Shown here: positions 1 through 5,302 of the stretch, piece after piece
How the letters are laid out: each line of letters begins with the position of its first letter
Position numbering within the stretch: position 1 is the stretch's first letter
Source: CAZKYP01 sp964556885
GTDB lineage: Bacteria > Planctomycetota > Phycisphaerae > Sedimentisphaerales > Anaerobacaceae
DNA: 5,493 nucleotides
Assembly (NCBI GenBank): GCA_964556885.1
Contig: CAZKYP010000219.1
Coordinates: 1-5,493 of the forward strand
Direction: 5' to 3'
The notes under the pieces: model-generated
What the model saw: the letters and a program-made list of their open reading frames with translations, nothing else
Database searches by the model: none
What the model was told of the DNA's origin: nothing
Translations under genes and position numbers: made by a program

Positions 1-535
1 CCAGATCCTGTACGGTTATGGATTCGGTCTGCGGCAGCGCGAAACGAACGGTTACCGATTTGCCTTCATCGCGGGCCTTTCGGGCGGCCGCTTCATCAGG
101 GAAGTCTTTGGGCCGGGGGTAGAGGAAGCCTGTTTTTTGTACCTCGGCCTGCTTTCGAAGCTCATCAAGCTCTTCGAGCGTGTCGAAGCAGTAGTAGGCC
201 TTTTTCGCATCGAGCAGTTGCTTGATATATTTGTCGTAGATATCTTTTCTTTCGGATTGCAGGTACGGCCCGTTGAGACCACCCCTTCGACTATGCTCAG
301 GGCAGGCTATTTCCGGTCCTTCGTCCCAGTTGATTCCGAGCCACCGCAGATCGTCCATTACCTGCCGGGCGGCGGTGGGTGTATTTCGCTTCTGGTCGGT
401 GTCTTCGATGCGGAGTATAAACGTACCGCCGGTCCGCCGGGCCCAGAGCCAGTTGAACAGGGCGGTCCTGGCCCCGCCTACGTGCAGATAACCCGTCGGA
501 GACGGGGCAAAACGCGTTACGATTTTATCCTGCAT
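1..535 (-). CDS. gltX: Glutamyl-tRNA synthetase, N-terminal 178 residues (3' end outside window)
   Basis: This is a cytoplasmic class I aminoacyl-tRNA synthetase that charges tRNA-Glu (or also tRNA-Gln) with glutamate using ATP. The N-terminus reads RFAPSPTGYLHVGGARTALF at residues 8-27; it contains the HIGH-type signature LHVGG at 17-21. LRIEDTD at 41-47 is the conserved acidic motif, and WDEGP at 70-74 and GPYLQSER at 89-96 are also family landmarks. The KMSKS motif lies beyond the left edge. The ATG at 535-533 is chosen because the family motif starts a few residues later and GAGGA lies about 10 bases upstream. Between WDEGPEI and GPYLQSER, residues about 77-85 (ACPEHSRRG) are not typical of the family and match a palindromic DNA element, described separately. 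The gene has its own promoter-like sequence and lies after the rpoD terminator, so it is probably a separate transcript. It could be a GluRS paralogue specialised for tRNA-Gln; the fragment cannot decide this. Confidence 0.96.
   Translation of the reverse strand, partial: MQDKIVTRFAPSPTGYLHVGGARTALFNWLWARRTGGTFILRIEDTDQKRNTPTAARQVMDDLRWLGINWDEGPEIACPEHSRRGGLNGPYLQSERKDIYDKYIKQLLDAKKAYYCFDTLEELDELRKQAEVQKTGFLYPRPKDFPDEAAARKARDEGKSVTVRFALPQTESITVQDL
283..306. repeat. Palindromic repeat-type insertion inside gltX
   Basis: The plus strand reads CCCTTCGACTATGCTCAGGG followed by CAGG. It is an imperfect inverted repeat with CCCT and AGGG arms, plus outer CC and GG bases. Read in the gltX frame it gives ACPEHSRRG at about residues 77-85, and on the opposite strand the peptide LRLCSGQA. 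From memory, these peptides and close variants recur in unrelated proteins of many environmental bacteria, where a small interspersed palindromic element has landed inside genes. Here it sits in the variable loop between WDEGPEI and GPYLQSER, where ordinary GluRS proteins have only a few residues. It keeps the frame, so the enzyme is probably intact. Whether other copies exist in this genome cannot be seen here. Confidence 0.7.
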
Positions 536-579
536 ATTCTACGATTCCTCGATCATTGTGAGATTATGCGAAAACGTTC

Positions 580-608
580 AGGTTAAGCTACCCCGCCCCC
601 ATTGTCAA
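580..608 (-). promoter_or_regulatory. Candidate sigma-70-type promoter of gltX
   Basis: On the minus strand a perfect -35 box TTGACA (608-603) is followed after 17 bases by TAACCT (585-580), a weak -10. The expected transcript would start near 573, giving a leader of about 38 bases before the gltX ATG. The spacer is unusually G-rich. An alternative -10, CATAAT (568-563), lies further down but lacks a good -35. The site lies between the rpoD terminator and gltX, where a promoter is expected. Confidence 0.5.
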
Positions 609-644
609 GAACAGAATGTTGTTTCAGGACGTTGGATTACATAG

Positions 645-671
645 AAAAAGCCCTGCATTTTATTGCAGGGC
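645..671 (-). terminator. Rho-independent terminator of rpoD
   Basis: On the minus strand a perfect 8-bp stem GCCCTGCA / TGCAGGGC (671-664 and 657-650) encloses a 6-base loop and is followed at once by TTTTTC (649-644). It starts about 30 bases after the rpoD stop codon, so it ends the dnaG-rpoD transcript and separates it from gltX. Confidence 0.93.
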
Positions 672-701
672 CTGGTTGTTTATTAATTGCTATCAACGAG
701 C

Positions 702-2495
702 TTAGGCTCTTTTATGGTCTTTGTGGTCGAGGAAGCCTTCGAGCTTTCTGGCGCGGACGGGGTGCTGGAGCTTGCGGATGGCCTTGGCCTCGACCTGCCG
801 GACGCGCTCGCGGGTGACCTTGAAGATTCGGCCGACCTCTTCGAGCGTGTAGGTATAACCGTCGCCGATACCGTAGCGCAGCTTGATGATTTCGCGTTCG
901 CGGTACGAAAGCGTTTTGAGGACCACGTCGATCCTCTCCTTGAGCATCTCCTGCGTGGCGGAGGCTACGGGTGAATCGACCTCATCGTCCTCGATAAAAT
1001 CGCCGAAGTAGCTGTCCTCGCTCTCACCGATGGGCCTGTCGAGGCTGATCGGATGCTTTGAAATCTTGAGCACCCTGCGTGTTTCATCGATGGACATATC
1101 GGCCTCTTCGGCTATCTCTTCGATGGTTGCTTCCCGGCCTAATTTCTGGTGCAGCACCTTGCCGGCGCTTCGCAGCCGGCTCATCGTTTCTATCATGTGC
1201 ACCGGTATTCGAATCGTCCGTGCGTGGTCGGCGATGGCGCGGGTGATTGCCTGTCGAATCCACCAGGTGGCGTAGGTGCTGAACTTGTAGCCGCGTCGGT
1301 ACTCGTATTTGTCGACGGCCCGCATAAGGCCGGTATTACCTTCCTGTATAAGGTCGAGGAAGCTCAGGCCGCGGTTGCGATATTTCTTTGCGATGGAGAC
1401 GACCAAACGAAGATTCGCGCTGGAAAGCAGCCGCTTTGTGTCCTCGTACTGCGTGAAGATTCTGTCCAAGACATCGAGCCTCTTGGTGAGCTGGCCCGGT
1501 GTTTCCATTGCCAGATCCTGAAGGCCGGCCAGCTCCTGCTTCATCGCCTCGATGTCTTCTGTTGCAATATTCTCGTTGGTACCTGCGGCAATGGTCTGCT
1601 CCAACTGGTGCATTTTGTCGCAGATACCGTGAAGCTTATTCTTTAACGGCTGAATCCTGCTGGTTCGCAGGCTGAGCTCTTCGAGCAGAGTTGCTATTTT
1701 TCGCTTGTTTCTGTGCAATTGTATCTGTGCATTTTTGGCCTCGGCTGATTCCTGGCCGTTGAGTGTTTTCCTGAATAACATCTGGTTGATGCTGAGCAGC
1801 TTCTCCACTGTTTTGGTGTTTTCGGGCAGCCGCTTTTTGATTACGTTTTTGGTCGTGTTTAATAATGTACCGGTTTTGAGTGTTCTGTCGAACGACATTG
1901 TGCCGGTATCTACCTGCTGCAGCAATTCGAGGGCGTTATGGGCGCAGTAATCGCATTGCAGCATCATCCTGCGGAAGGCCATTCGTGCTATTTCAATTTT
2001 ACGCGCAAGTGCGATCTCAGAGTTTCTTGTAAGCAGCGGTATCTGACCCATCTGCGTCAAATACATGCGGATGGGATCGTCGATTCGTCGTGCAGTCTCT
2101 TCGCCAACGAGCTGTTTTTCAAGCAGCTCGTCCTCATCCTTTATGCTGTCTTCCTTTTCTGTGTCGACCTCTTCGGCATCTTCGTCGGCTATATAATCAT
2201 CATCGTGCTCCTTGGCGATTTCCTGGGCCTCAACATCGGCTTCATCGACCAGGCTTATTCCCATCTCGTCCAGTGCAGCCAGCAGCTTGTCTAAGCGGCT
2301 GGCGCTAACGGCGTCCTCGGGCAAGCTATCATTCATCTCCTCGTATGTAAGGAACCCCTTTTTCTGGCCCTTTGCAATGAGTGCTTTTATCTGCTGCTCA
2401 GGGTCTTTGGTTTTAACGCTCTTTGAGCTTTCGCCGTCGACCTCTTCTTCAACGATTGTATCCGGCGTCTCAGTTTTTGTTCGTTTTCTTGCCAC
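702..2495 (-). CDS. rpoD: RNA polymerase primary sigma factor RpoD (sigma-70)
   Basis: This is the housekeeping sigma subunit; it joins core RNA polymerase and recognises -10 and -35 promoter elements. The 597-residue protein has the full group 1 layout. Region 1.1 is at about 33-88, followed by a very acidic linker to about 132. Region 1.2 begins at DDPIRMYLTQMG (139-150). A long non-conserved region spans about 169-350. Region 2 runs from about 353 to 425 and includes NLRLVVSIAKKYRNRGLSFL (361-380), DLIQEGNTGL (381-390) and YKFSTYATWWIRQAI (403-417). Region 3 covers about 435-510, with the conserved DRPIGE at 486-491. Region 4 has the helix-turn-helix with VTRERVRQVEAKAIRKL (560-576). The start is GTG at 2495-2493, with AAGGA 8 bases upstream; no better start lies upstream in frame. 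It follows dnaG by 145 bases and ends at a strong terminator. The segment around 272-285 resembles planctomycete sigma factors; that affiliation is from memory. Confidence 0.98.
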   Translation of the reverse strand: MARKRTKTETPDTIVEEEVDGESSKSVKTKDPEQQIKALIAKGQKKGFLTYEEMNDSLPEDAVSASRLDKLLAALDEMGISLVDEADVEAQEIAKEHDDDYIADEDAEEVDTEKEDSIKDEDELLEKQLVGEETARRIDDPIRMYLTQMGQIPLLTRNSEIALARKIEIARMAFRRMMLQCDYCAHNALELLQQVDTGTMSFDRTLKTGTLLNTTKNVIKKRLPENTKTVEKLLSINQMLFRKTLNGQESAEAKNAQIQLHRNKRKIATLLEELSLRTSRIQPLKNKLHGICDKMHQLEQTIAAGTNENIATEDIEAMKQELAGLQDLAMETPGQLTKRLDVLDRIFTQYEDTKRLLSSANLRLVVSIAKKYRNRGLSFLDLIQEGNTGLMRAVDKYEYRRGYKFSTYATWWIRQAITRAIADHARTIRIPVHMIETMSRLRSAGKVLHQKLGREATIEEIAEEADMSIDETRRVLKISKHPISLDRPIGESEDSYFGDFIEDDEVDSPVASATQEMLKERIDVVLKTLSYREREIIKLRYGIGDGYTYTLEEVGRIFKVTRERVRQVEAKAIRKLQHPVRARKLEGFLDHKDHKRA

Positions 2496-2556
2496 AGTTT
2501 GTGTCCTTATATATAAATAAACAGTGGTTTCTTAAGAATCAACCGATAATAACTGA

Positions 2557-2586
2557 ATTATAAATCTTGGTCGCATACCGAGTCAT
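2557..2586 (-). promoter_or_regulatory. Candidate promoter of rpoD in the dnaG-rpoD gap
   Basis: The minus strand has a perfect -10 box TATAAT (2562-2557). It is preceded after 18 bases by ATGACT (2586-2581), which matches four of six -35 positions. Transcription would begin near 2550, about 55 bases before the GTG start. It would let rpoD be transcribed independently of dnaG, as is common in this operon type. Readthrough from dnaG is also likely because no convincing terminator lies in the gap. Confidence 0.5.
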
Positions 2587-2640
2587 AATGTTTAAGTTCG
2601 TACATATAATTCGTTACGGATTTTTATATCCGATTGTTCA

Positions 2641-4434
2641 CTATGCCATTCCCACACTATGTGGATTTTCCCTCCCGGTTTTCTTGCGGATCCGGCGGAG
2701 GTTGTCCACTGTTTCGATCCGGCCGCTTCGGGTCTGGGTTTGTTGATGTTCGATCGTATCCATCGCCGCATCAAGGCGAACCTGGAAATTACCTTTATCC
2801 TCACCGGCCTGTGCCAATTCCATCATGCAGTTGCTCAACTCCACGGATTCCGTTGCGGCCAGAATCCTTCGCAGCGAAGTATCTGCATCCGTTTGAAGTA
2901 TATCGAACAGAATCCCTGCAATTTGTCTGAACATAGGTACTTCGAACATATCCGGCTCAATCTTTTCCTTTACAATATCATACAGTTCAGGTTCGTTGAG
3001 CAGCACTTCCAGCACCTCTCTCTGGGCCGCCGCAAATCGACCTTTACCAAAGTCGATACTCTGGGCCTTCCGGGTTCTGCTGTCATAGCCGGAAGCTCTT
3101 TCCAGACGTTTGATACGTTTGTTCAGCTCGGCGTTTATCTGCTTGTTGTCAAGGCCGATAATCTTCGAAATCTGGTTAATCAGAAGCCCAAGGTCGATTA
3201 CGGGCACGTTGCCCGCCTGCAAGCCGGTCGCTATCGTTTGCAGGTACTCCTCAATTGCCTGTCTTCTGCCTGTCAGGGTGTCGTCGTTGTCGAACTTTTC
3301 TATGAGCCTGTCCCATTTGAACTTAAATACATCAACAGCAGTTTCCAGTAGCCGCTCGAATTTTTCCTTTCCGGCCGCAAGTATAAAATCACACGGGTCC
3401 TTGCCTTCCGGCACGGAGGCAAGCCTTATATCTATACGCTGTGCCAGGCATATATCCAGCGCCCTGTTGGTTGCTTCCGTTCCTGCCACGTCGCTGTCGA
3501 AAACCAGTATTACCTTTTTAGCATATCGTCTCAGTATCCGGCCGTGCCCCGCTGTGAAGCTGGTTCCCAGTGTCGCTACGACATTGCAGCAGCCGAACTG
3601 ATTGGCCATTATGCAGTCGGTATAACCTTCGACCACAACGGCGGTCCCGGTCGAAACGATCTCGTGCCGAGCCTGCTCCAGACCGTACAGGCAATTGCTC
3701 TTATCGAACAGGACCGTGGTCGGCGAATTTATATATTTCGCCCCGGTTTCGTCCAGCGTTCTGCCGCCGAAGCCTATTACCCTGCCGGTTACATCGGTAA
3801 TCGTGAACATCAGGCGGTTTACGAATTTGTCCTGGTTCCGGCCGACTACCAGGCCCGCCTGCTCAAGCAATTTTACCGGCACCTTTTGTGCTTGTGCTGT
3901 ATTGACTAAATCATCCTGCGAACCGCCGGCAACGCCTATCTGCCATTTTTTTATACTTTCATCTGAAATTTTCCGTTTTTTCAAATAGTCGCGGGCGGTT
4001 TTCCCTTTTTTGGTGTCGTTTAGGTTCTGCTGAAAGTATTTAGCGGCCCAGGAATTTGCCTTTGCGAGCCTGTTCGGATCGACCTGCTCGGTCGGTTGGG
4101 CCTGTTGAGTTTGGCCCCCGGCATGCCGGGTTTCGACTCGTTTTAATTTTATACCCGCTCGTTCGGCCAATCTTTCGATCGCCTGCGGGAATGTAAGGTT
4201 CTCACGCATCTGTACAAACTTGAACACATCTCCGCCTGCACCGCAGGCAAAGCACTTGAATATCTGCTTGACCGGGTTGACGTTCATGCTCGGGCGATGG
4301 TCGTCGTGGAAAGGGCACAGGCCCACCATCTCCCGGCCTTTTCGCTTGAGGCTGACATGCTCGCCTATAACGTCAACGATGTCACTGGCTTGCTGAACCT
4401 CAATAACAGTACTGTTATCAAACATCCCTGCCAT
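2641..4434 (-). CDS. dnaG: DNA primase DnaG
   Basis: This is the replicative primase, which makes RNA primers at the fork and works with the DnaB helicase. The 597-residue length is typical. The N-terminal CHC2 zinc finger has ligands C40, H43, C61 and C64 (LCPFHDDHRPS, then FKCFACGAGGDVFKFV). A Gln-rich linker spans about 100-120. The catalytic core follows, with the basic NRLMF motif near 206-210 and GFGGRTLD at 221-228. The TOPRIM fold has VVVEGYTD (catalytic E269) and VFDSDVAG (D313, D315). The C-terminal helicase-binding part covers about 460-580. The start is probably ATG 4434-4432. A second in-frame ATG lies three codons later, and TAA upstream excludes a longer form. Neither start has a well-spaced ribosome binding site; GGGAG lies 16 bases before the first. 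It leads the dnaG-rpoD unit. rpsU, common upstream of dnaG elsewhere, is absent. Confidence 0.98.
   Translation of the reverse strand: MAGMFDNSTVIEVQQASDIVDVIGEHVSLKRKGREMVGLCPFHDDHRPSMNVNPVKQIFKCFACGAGGDVFKFVQMRENLTFPQAIERLAERAGIKLKRVETRHAGGQTQQAQPTEQVDPNRLAKANSWAAKYFQQNLNDTKKGKTARDYLKKRKISDESIKKWQIGVAGGSQDDLVNTAQAQKVPVKLLEQAGLVVGRNQDKFVNRLMFTITDVTGRVIGFGGRTLDETGAKYINSPTTVLFDKSNCLYGLEQARHEIVSTGTAVVVEGYTDCIMANQFGCCNVVATLGTSFTAGHGRILRRYAKKVILVFDSDVAGTEATNRALDICLAQRIDIRLASVPEGKDPCDFILAAGKEKFERLLETAVDVFKFKWDRLIEKFDNDDTLTGRRQAIEEYLQTIATGLQAGNVPVIDLGLLINQISKIIGLDNKQINAELNKRIKRLERASGYDSRTRKAQSIDFGKGRFAAAQREVLEVLLNEPELYDIVKEKIEPDMFEVPMFRQIAGILFDILQTDADTSLRRILAATESVELSNCMMELAQAGEDKGNFQVRLDAAMDTIEHQQTQTRSGRIETVDNLRRIRKKTGRENPHSVGMA
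4117..4130. repeat. Perfect 14-bp palindrome in the dnaG linker
   Basis: CCCGGCATGCCGGG is fully self-complementary. In dnaG it encodes part of TRHAGG (about residues 102-107), in the unconserved linker between the zinc finger and the catalytic core. Its G+C content is well above the flanking sequence. It may be chance, or a remnant of a small palindromic element like the one in gltX, since such elements persist in variable linkers. Confidence 0.4.
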
Positions 4435-4455
4435 TTTGAATCTATACCAACTCCC

Positions 4456-4491
4456 TTAGAAAAACAGAGAGTTTATCCCGATATCGCTCAT
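4456..4491 (-). CDS. Candidate 11-residue leader peptide upstream of dnaG
   Basis: The ORF encodes MSDIGINSLFF and ends in TAA. It starts at ATG 4491-4489, with GGAGG (4503-4499) placed 7 bases upstream, a far better ribosome binding site than the one for dnaG itself. It is in the same frame as dnaG, and 21 bases separate its stop from the dnaG ATG. Its stop overlaps the TAAGGGAG stretch that could help load ribosomes for dnaG, so translational coupling is conceivable. The GGAGG is partly buried in a hairpin and the start codon lies at the edge of another. It may equally be an accident of a palindromic repeat inserted in the leader. No function is assigned. Confidence 0.3.
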   Translation of the reverse strand: MSDIGINSLFF

Positions 4492-4523
4492 CGGGACTCC
4501 TCCGAGAAGTCCGCCAGCGGCGG
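4476..4523 (-). promoter_or_regulatory. Triple-hairpin leader of dnaG (attenuator-like, or a palindromic repeat)
   Basis: Three inverted repeats follow one another in the transcribed leader. The first is CCGCC-GCT-GGCGG (4523-4511). The second is GGACTTCTCGGAGGAGTCC (4512-4494), an 8-bp stem including one G-U pair with a 3-base loop. The third has arms TCCCGAT and ATCGGGA (4496-4490 and 4482-4476) around a 7-base loop. The second and third share bases 4494-4496, so they compete. A fourth GGCGG copy (4529-4525) could pair with the CCGCC of the first. No U-tract directly follows any stem, so none is a standard terminator. The compact G+C-rich block in an A+T-rich gap also fits a mobile REP-like element. 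Confidence 0.5.
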
Positions 4524-4572
4524 TCCGCCCTGTTGACAAATCAGTCGCAAATAAAAAATTCTTCACTACCTA

Positions 4573-4601
4573 AATATAGGACCGATTTGTTAAAAAGTCA
4601 A
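4573..4601 (-). promoter_or_regulatory. Promoter of the dnaG-rpoD unit
   Basis: The minus strand reads TTGACT (4601-4596), 17 bases, then TATATT (4578-4573). Each box matches five of six consensus positions with ideal spacing. The transcript would start near 4566, giving a leader of about 130 bases that contains the hairpins and the small leader ORF. This is the best promoter match in the window. Confidence 0.75.
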
Positions 4602-4608
4602 GTCGACC

Positions 4609-4640
4609 TGTAAAAACGCGTTTTTTACACTGTTAAACGC
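4609..4640. promoter_or_regulatory. Palindromic operator-like cluster just upstream of the dnaG promoter
   Basis: The perfect palindrome AAAAACGCGTTTTT (4612-4625) is flanked by TGT on the left and, after one extra T, ACA on the right. This gives two facing half-sites of form TGTAAAAACGC (4609-4619) and TGTAAAAAACGC (opposite strand, 4629-4618). A third, looser copy TGTTAAACGC follows at 4631-4640 in direct orientation. The cluster ends 8 bases from the -35 box of the dnaG promoter, where activators or repressors commonly bind. I do not recognise the regulator. The stem is too A+T-rich and lacks the layout of a terminator. Confidence 0.45.
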
Positions 4641-4669
4641 CATTCTTAAGCAATAGGACACCTGGTGAA

Positions 4670-4780
4670 ATGAAACTTATAGAGTTGGTAAATGATAAGG
4701 AAAATATAGTATTTGGCCTTTTGGATCTTGTCCACCGGCCGTGTTTAGCATTCTCAAAGTTATATAGACGTAGCGATTAA
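4670..4780 (+). CDS. Doubtful 36-residue ORF, convergent with the Cys-rich gene
   Basis: The ORF runs from ATG 4670 to TAA 4780 and would encode a small mixed-charge protein with N-terminus MKLIELVNDKENIVFGLLDL and no recognised domain. AGGA lies 11 bases before the start, which is weak. Its stop overlaps the stop of the Cys-rich gene on the other strand. An open stretch of 36 codons arises easily by chance, but it is the only open frame in an otherwise gene-free stretch and its composition is protein-like. It is listed so that it is not lost, and no function is claimed. Confidence 0.15.
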   Translation: MKLIELVNDKENIVFGLLDLVHRPCLAFSKLYRRSD

Positions 4781-4935
4781 TCGGGTTTTGCCTTCGATTC
4801 GGTTTTTTTCAATCTCATAGGCTGCTCGCAGCAGATGATTTTGCATACACAAGATGTGTCGCAGTCCTTGACGACCTTTAATTCGACGCCGCACTCATCG
4901 CAGCACAGTATCTGACCGTTTCTTACAGGTTCCAT
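4777..4935 (-). CDS. Small Cys-rich desulforedoxin-like protein
   Basis: The predicted cytoplasmic protein has 52 residues, 8 of them cysteine (11, 12, 15, 25, 29, 31, 35, 36). Its C-x2-C (C12, C15), about 20 residues, then adjacent C35-C36 and a following xxPM match the Fe(Cys)4 motif of desulforedoxin and of the N-terminal domain of desulfoferrodoxin. That motif holds a single iron used in electron transfer or superoxide defence in anaerobes. The extra C25, C29 and C31 and the doubled C11 are unusual and could bind a second metal, zinc or persulfide. The C-terminus is a short Lys-rich tail. The start ATG 4935-4933 is fixed by AAGGAGGT (4948-4941) 5 bases upstream, an ideal ribosome binding site. 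The catalytic superoxide reductase domain is absent. It precedes dnaG by 342 bases and has its own promoter-like region, so an operon with dnaG is not supported. A zinc-ribbon role is the alternative. Confidence 0.85.
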   Translation of the reverse strand: MEPVRNGQILCCDECGVELKVVKDCDTSCVCKIICCEQPMRLKKTESKAKPD

Positions 4936-5047
4936 ACGATACCTCCTTGTATTTGTTTTGAAAATTTACTGTTTCAGTGATTAGGGTGCGATGATTCGCC
5001 CCACCTTAATTATTCCTATTCATTCTCCTACAGATTGAGAAATATTC

Positions 5048-5078
5048 AATATAAAATAATTTACCCCTAAGGGGTCAA
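5048..5078 (-). promoter_or_regulatory. Candidate promoter of the Cys-rich gene
   Basis: TTGACC (5078-5073) is followed on the minus strand by overlapping -10 candidates: TTTATA after 17 bases (5055-5050) or TATATT after 19 (5053-5048). A start near 5041 would give a leader of about 105 bases. The inverted repeat at 5063-5075 overlaps the -35 box and spacer, as expected for a repressor site. Confidence 0.5.
5063..5075. promoter_or_regulatory. C-tract/G-tract inverted repeat, possible CsoR/CstR-type operator
   Basis: The sequence is ACCCC-TAA-GGGGT within A+T-rich flanks (TTTACCCCTAAGGGGTCAAA, 5060-5079). It overlaps the -35 and spacer of the promoter reading toward the Cys-rich gene. Operators of the CsoR/RcnR/CstR family, which sense copper, nickel or persulfide, have this C-tract, short spacer, G-tract layout flanked by T/A. 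The resemblance is to the general pattern only, and no regulator gene is in the window. Confidence 0.4.
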
Positions 5079-5178
5079 ATAATAAATTGTCAATGTCCGG
5101 CATGATTCAATTACATTCTACATAGCTAATCACTATTCACCACTCACAGTTTATAACGTAAAGCGTGCGGCTGTTCTG

Positions 5179-5206
5179 TTGGCAGGTGGTGGGTGCAGTA
5201 TACATT
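5179..5206 (+). promoter_or_regulatory. Weak candidate promoter toward the right-edge gene
   Basis: TTGGCA (5179-5184) and TACATT (5201-5206) are separated by 16 bases on the plus strand. A transcript from here would have a leader of about 170 bases before the ATG at 5382. A TTATATATA run nearer the gene (5319-5327) is an alternative -10 without a good -35. Confidence 0.3.
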
Positions 5207-5221
5207 TTCATATGCAAATGT
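5202..5221. promoter_or_regulatory. 20-bp near-perfect palindrome, possible operator
   Basis: ACATTTTCATATGCAAATGT has 6-base outer arms ACATTT / AAATGT and a central CATATG; only one symmetric pair (T5208 and C5215) fails. It overlaps the -10 of the weak plus-strand promoter candidate. Size and symmetry fit a dimeric helix-turn-helix protein site. The regulator is not identifiable. Confidence 0.35.
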
Positions 5222-5287
5222 TACCGAATTGTTACGGCTTTGTTTTTGTTTGATGAATTTTGGGCATATTGGAGAATTATTAGAAAA

Positions 5288-5302
5288 CTTTTGAAACAAA
5301 AG
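5288..5302. repeat. Short A+T-rich inverted repeat
   Basis: CTTTTG-AAA-CAAAAG is a perfect 6-bp stem with a 3-base loop, about 80 bases before the right-edge gene. It lacks a G+C-rich stem and U-tract, so it is not a terminator. It may be a weak leader hairpin or chance in A+T-rich DNA. Confidence 0.25.

Noticed and set aside
137..586. Plus-strand open frame of 149 codons opposite gltX
   Set aside because: It overlaps the HIGH-motif region of gltX and its promoter; the translation shows no domain and contains the reverse reading of the palindromic element.
1149..1646. Plus-strand open frame of 165 codons opposite rpoD
   Set aside because: It lies wholly antisense to conserved RpoD sequence and has no family motif; the open frame is a by-product of rpoD codon use.
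2611..2621. TCGTTACGGAT found again at 5349-5359
   Set aside because: An 11-base match in two A+T-rich gaps is not enough to call a repeat, and the flanks differ.
2617..2632. CGGAT / ATCCG hairpin just after the dnaG stop, as a terminator
   Set aside because: The stem is only 5 bp and is followed on the minus strand by TAACGAATT, not a T-run, so transcription probably continues into rpoD.
2659..3351. Plus-strand open frame of 230 codons opposite dnaG
   Set aside because: It is antisense to the C-terminal half of DnaG, which has convincing motifs in its own frame; no ribosome binding site or recognisable domain.
4612..4625. AAAAACGCGTTTTT as a bidirectional terminator
   Set aside because: The stem has only a CGCG core, which would form the loop, so the paired arms are pure A-T and too weak; its position beside the dnaG -35 box fits an operator better.
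5179..5195. Sigma-54 promoter (TTGGCA...GTGC)
   Set aside because: The spacing between the GG and GC elements is two bases too long for a -24/-12 promoter.
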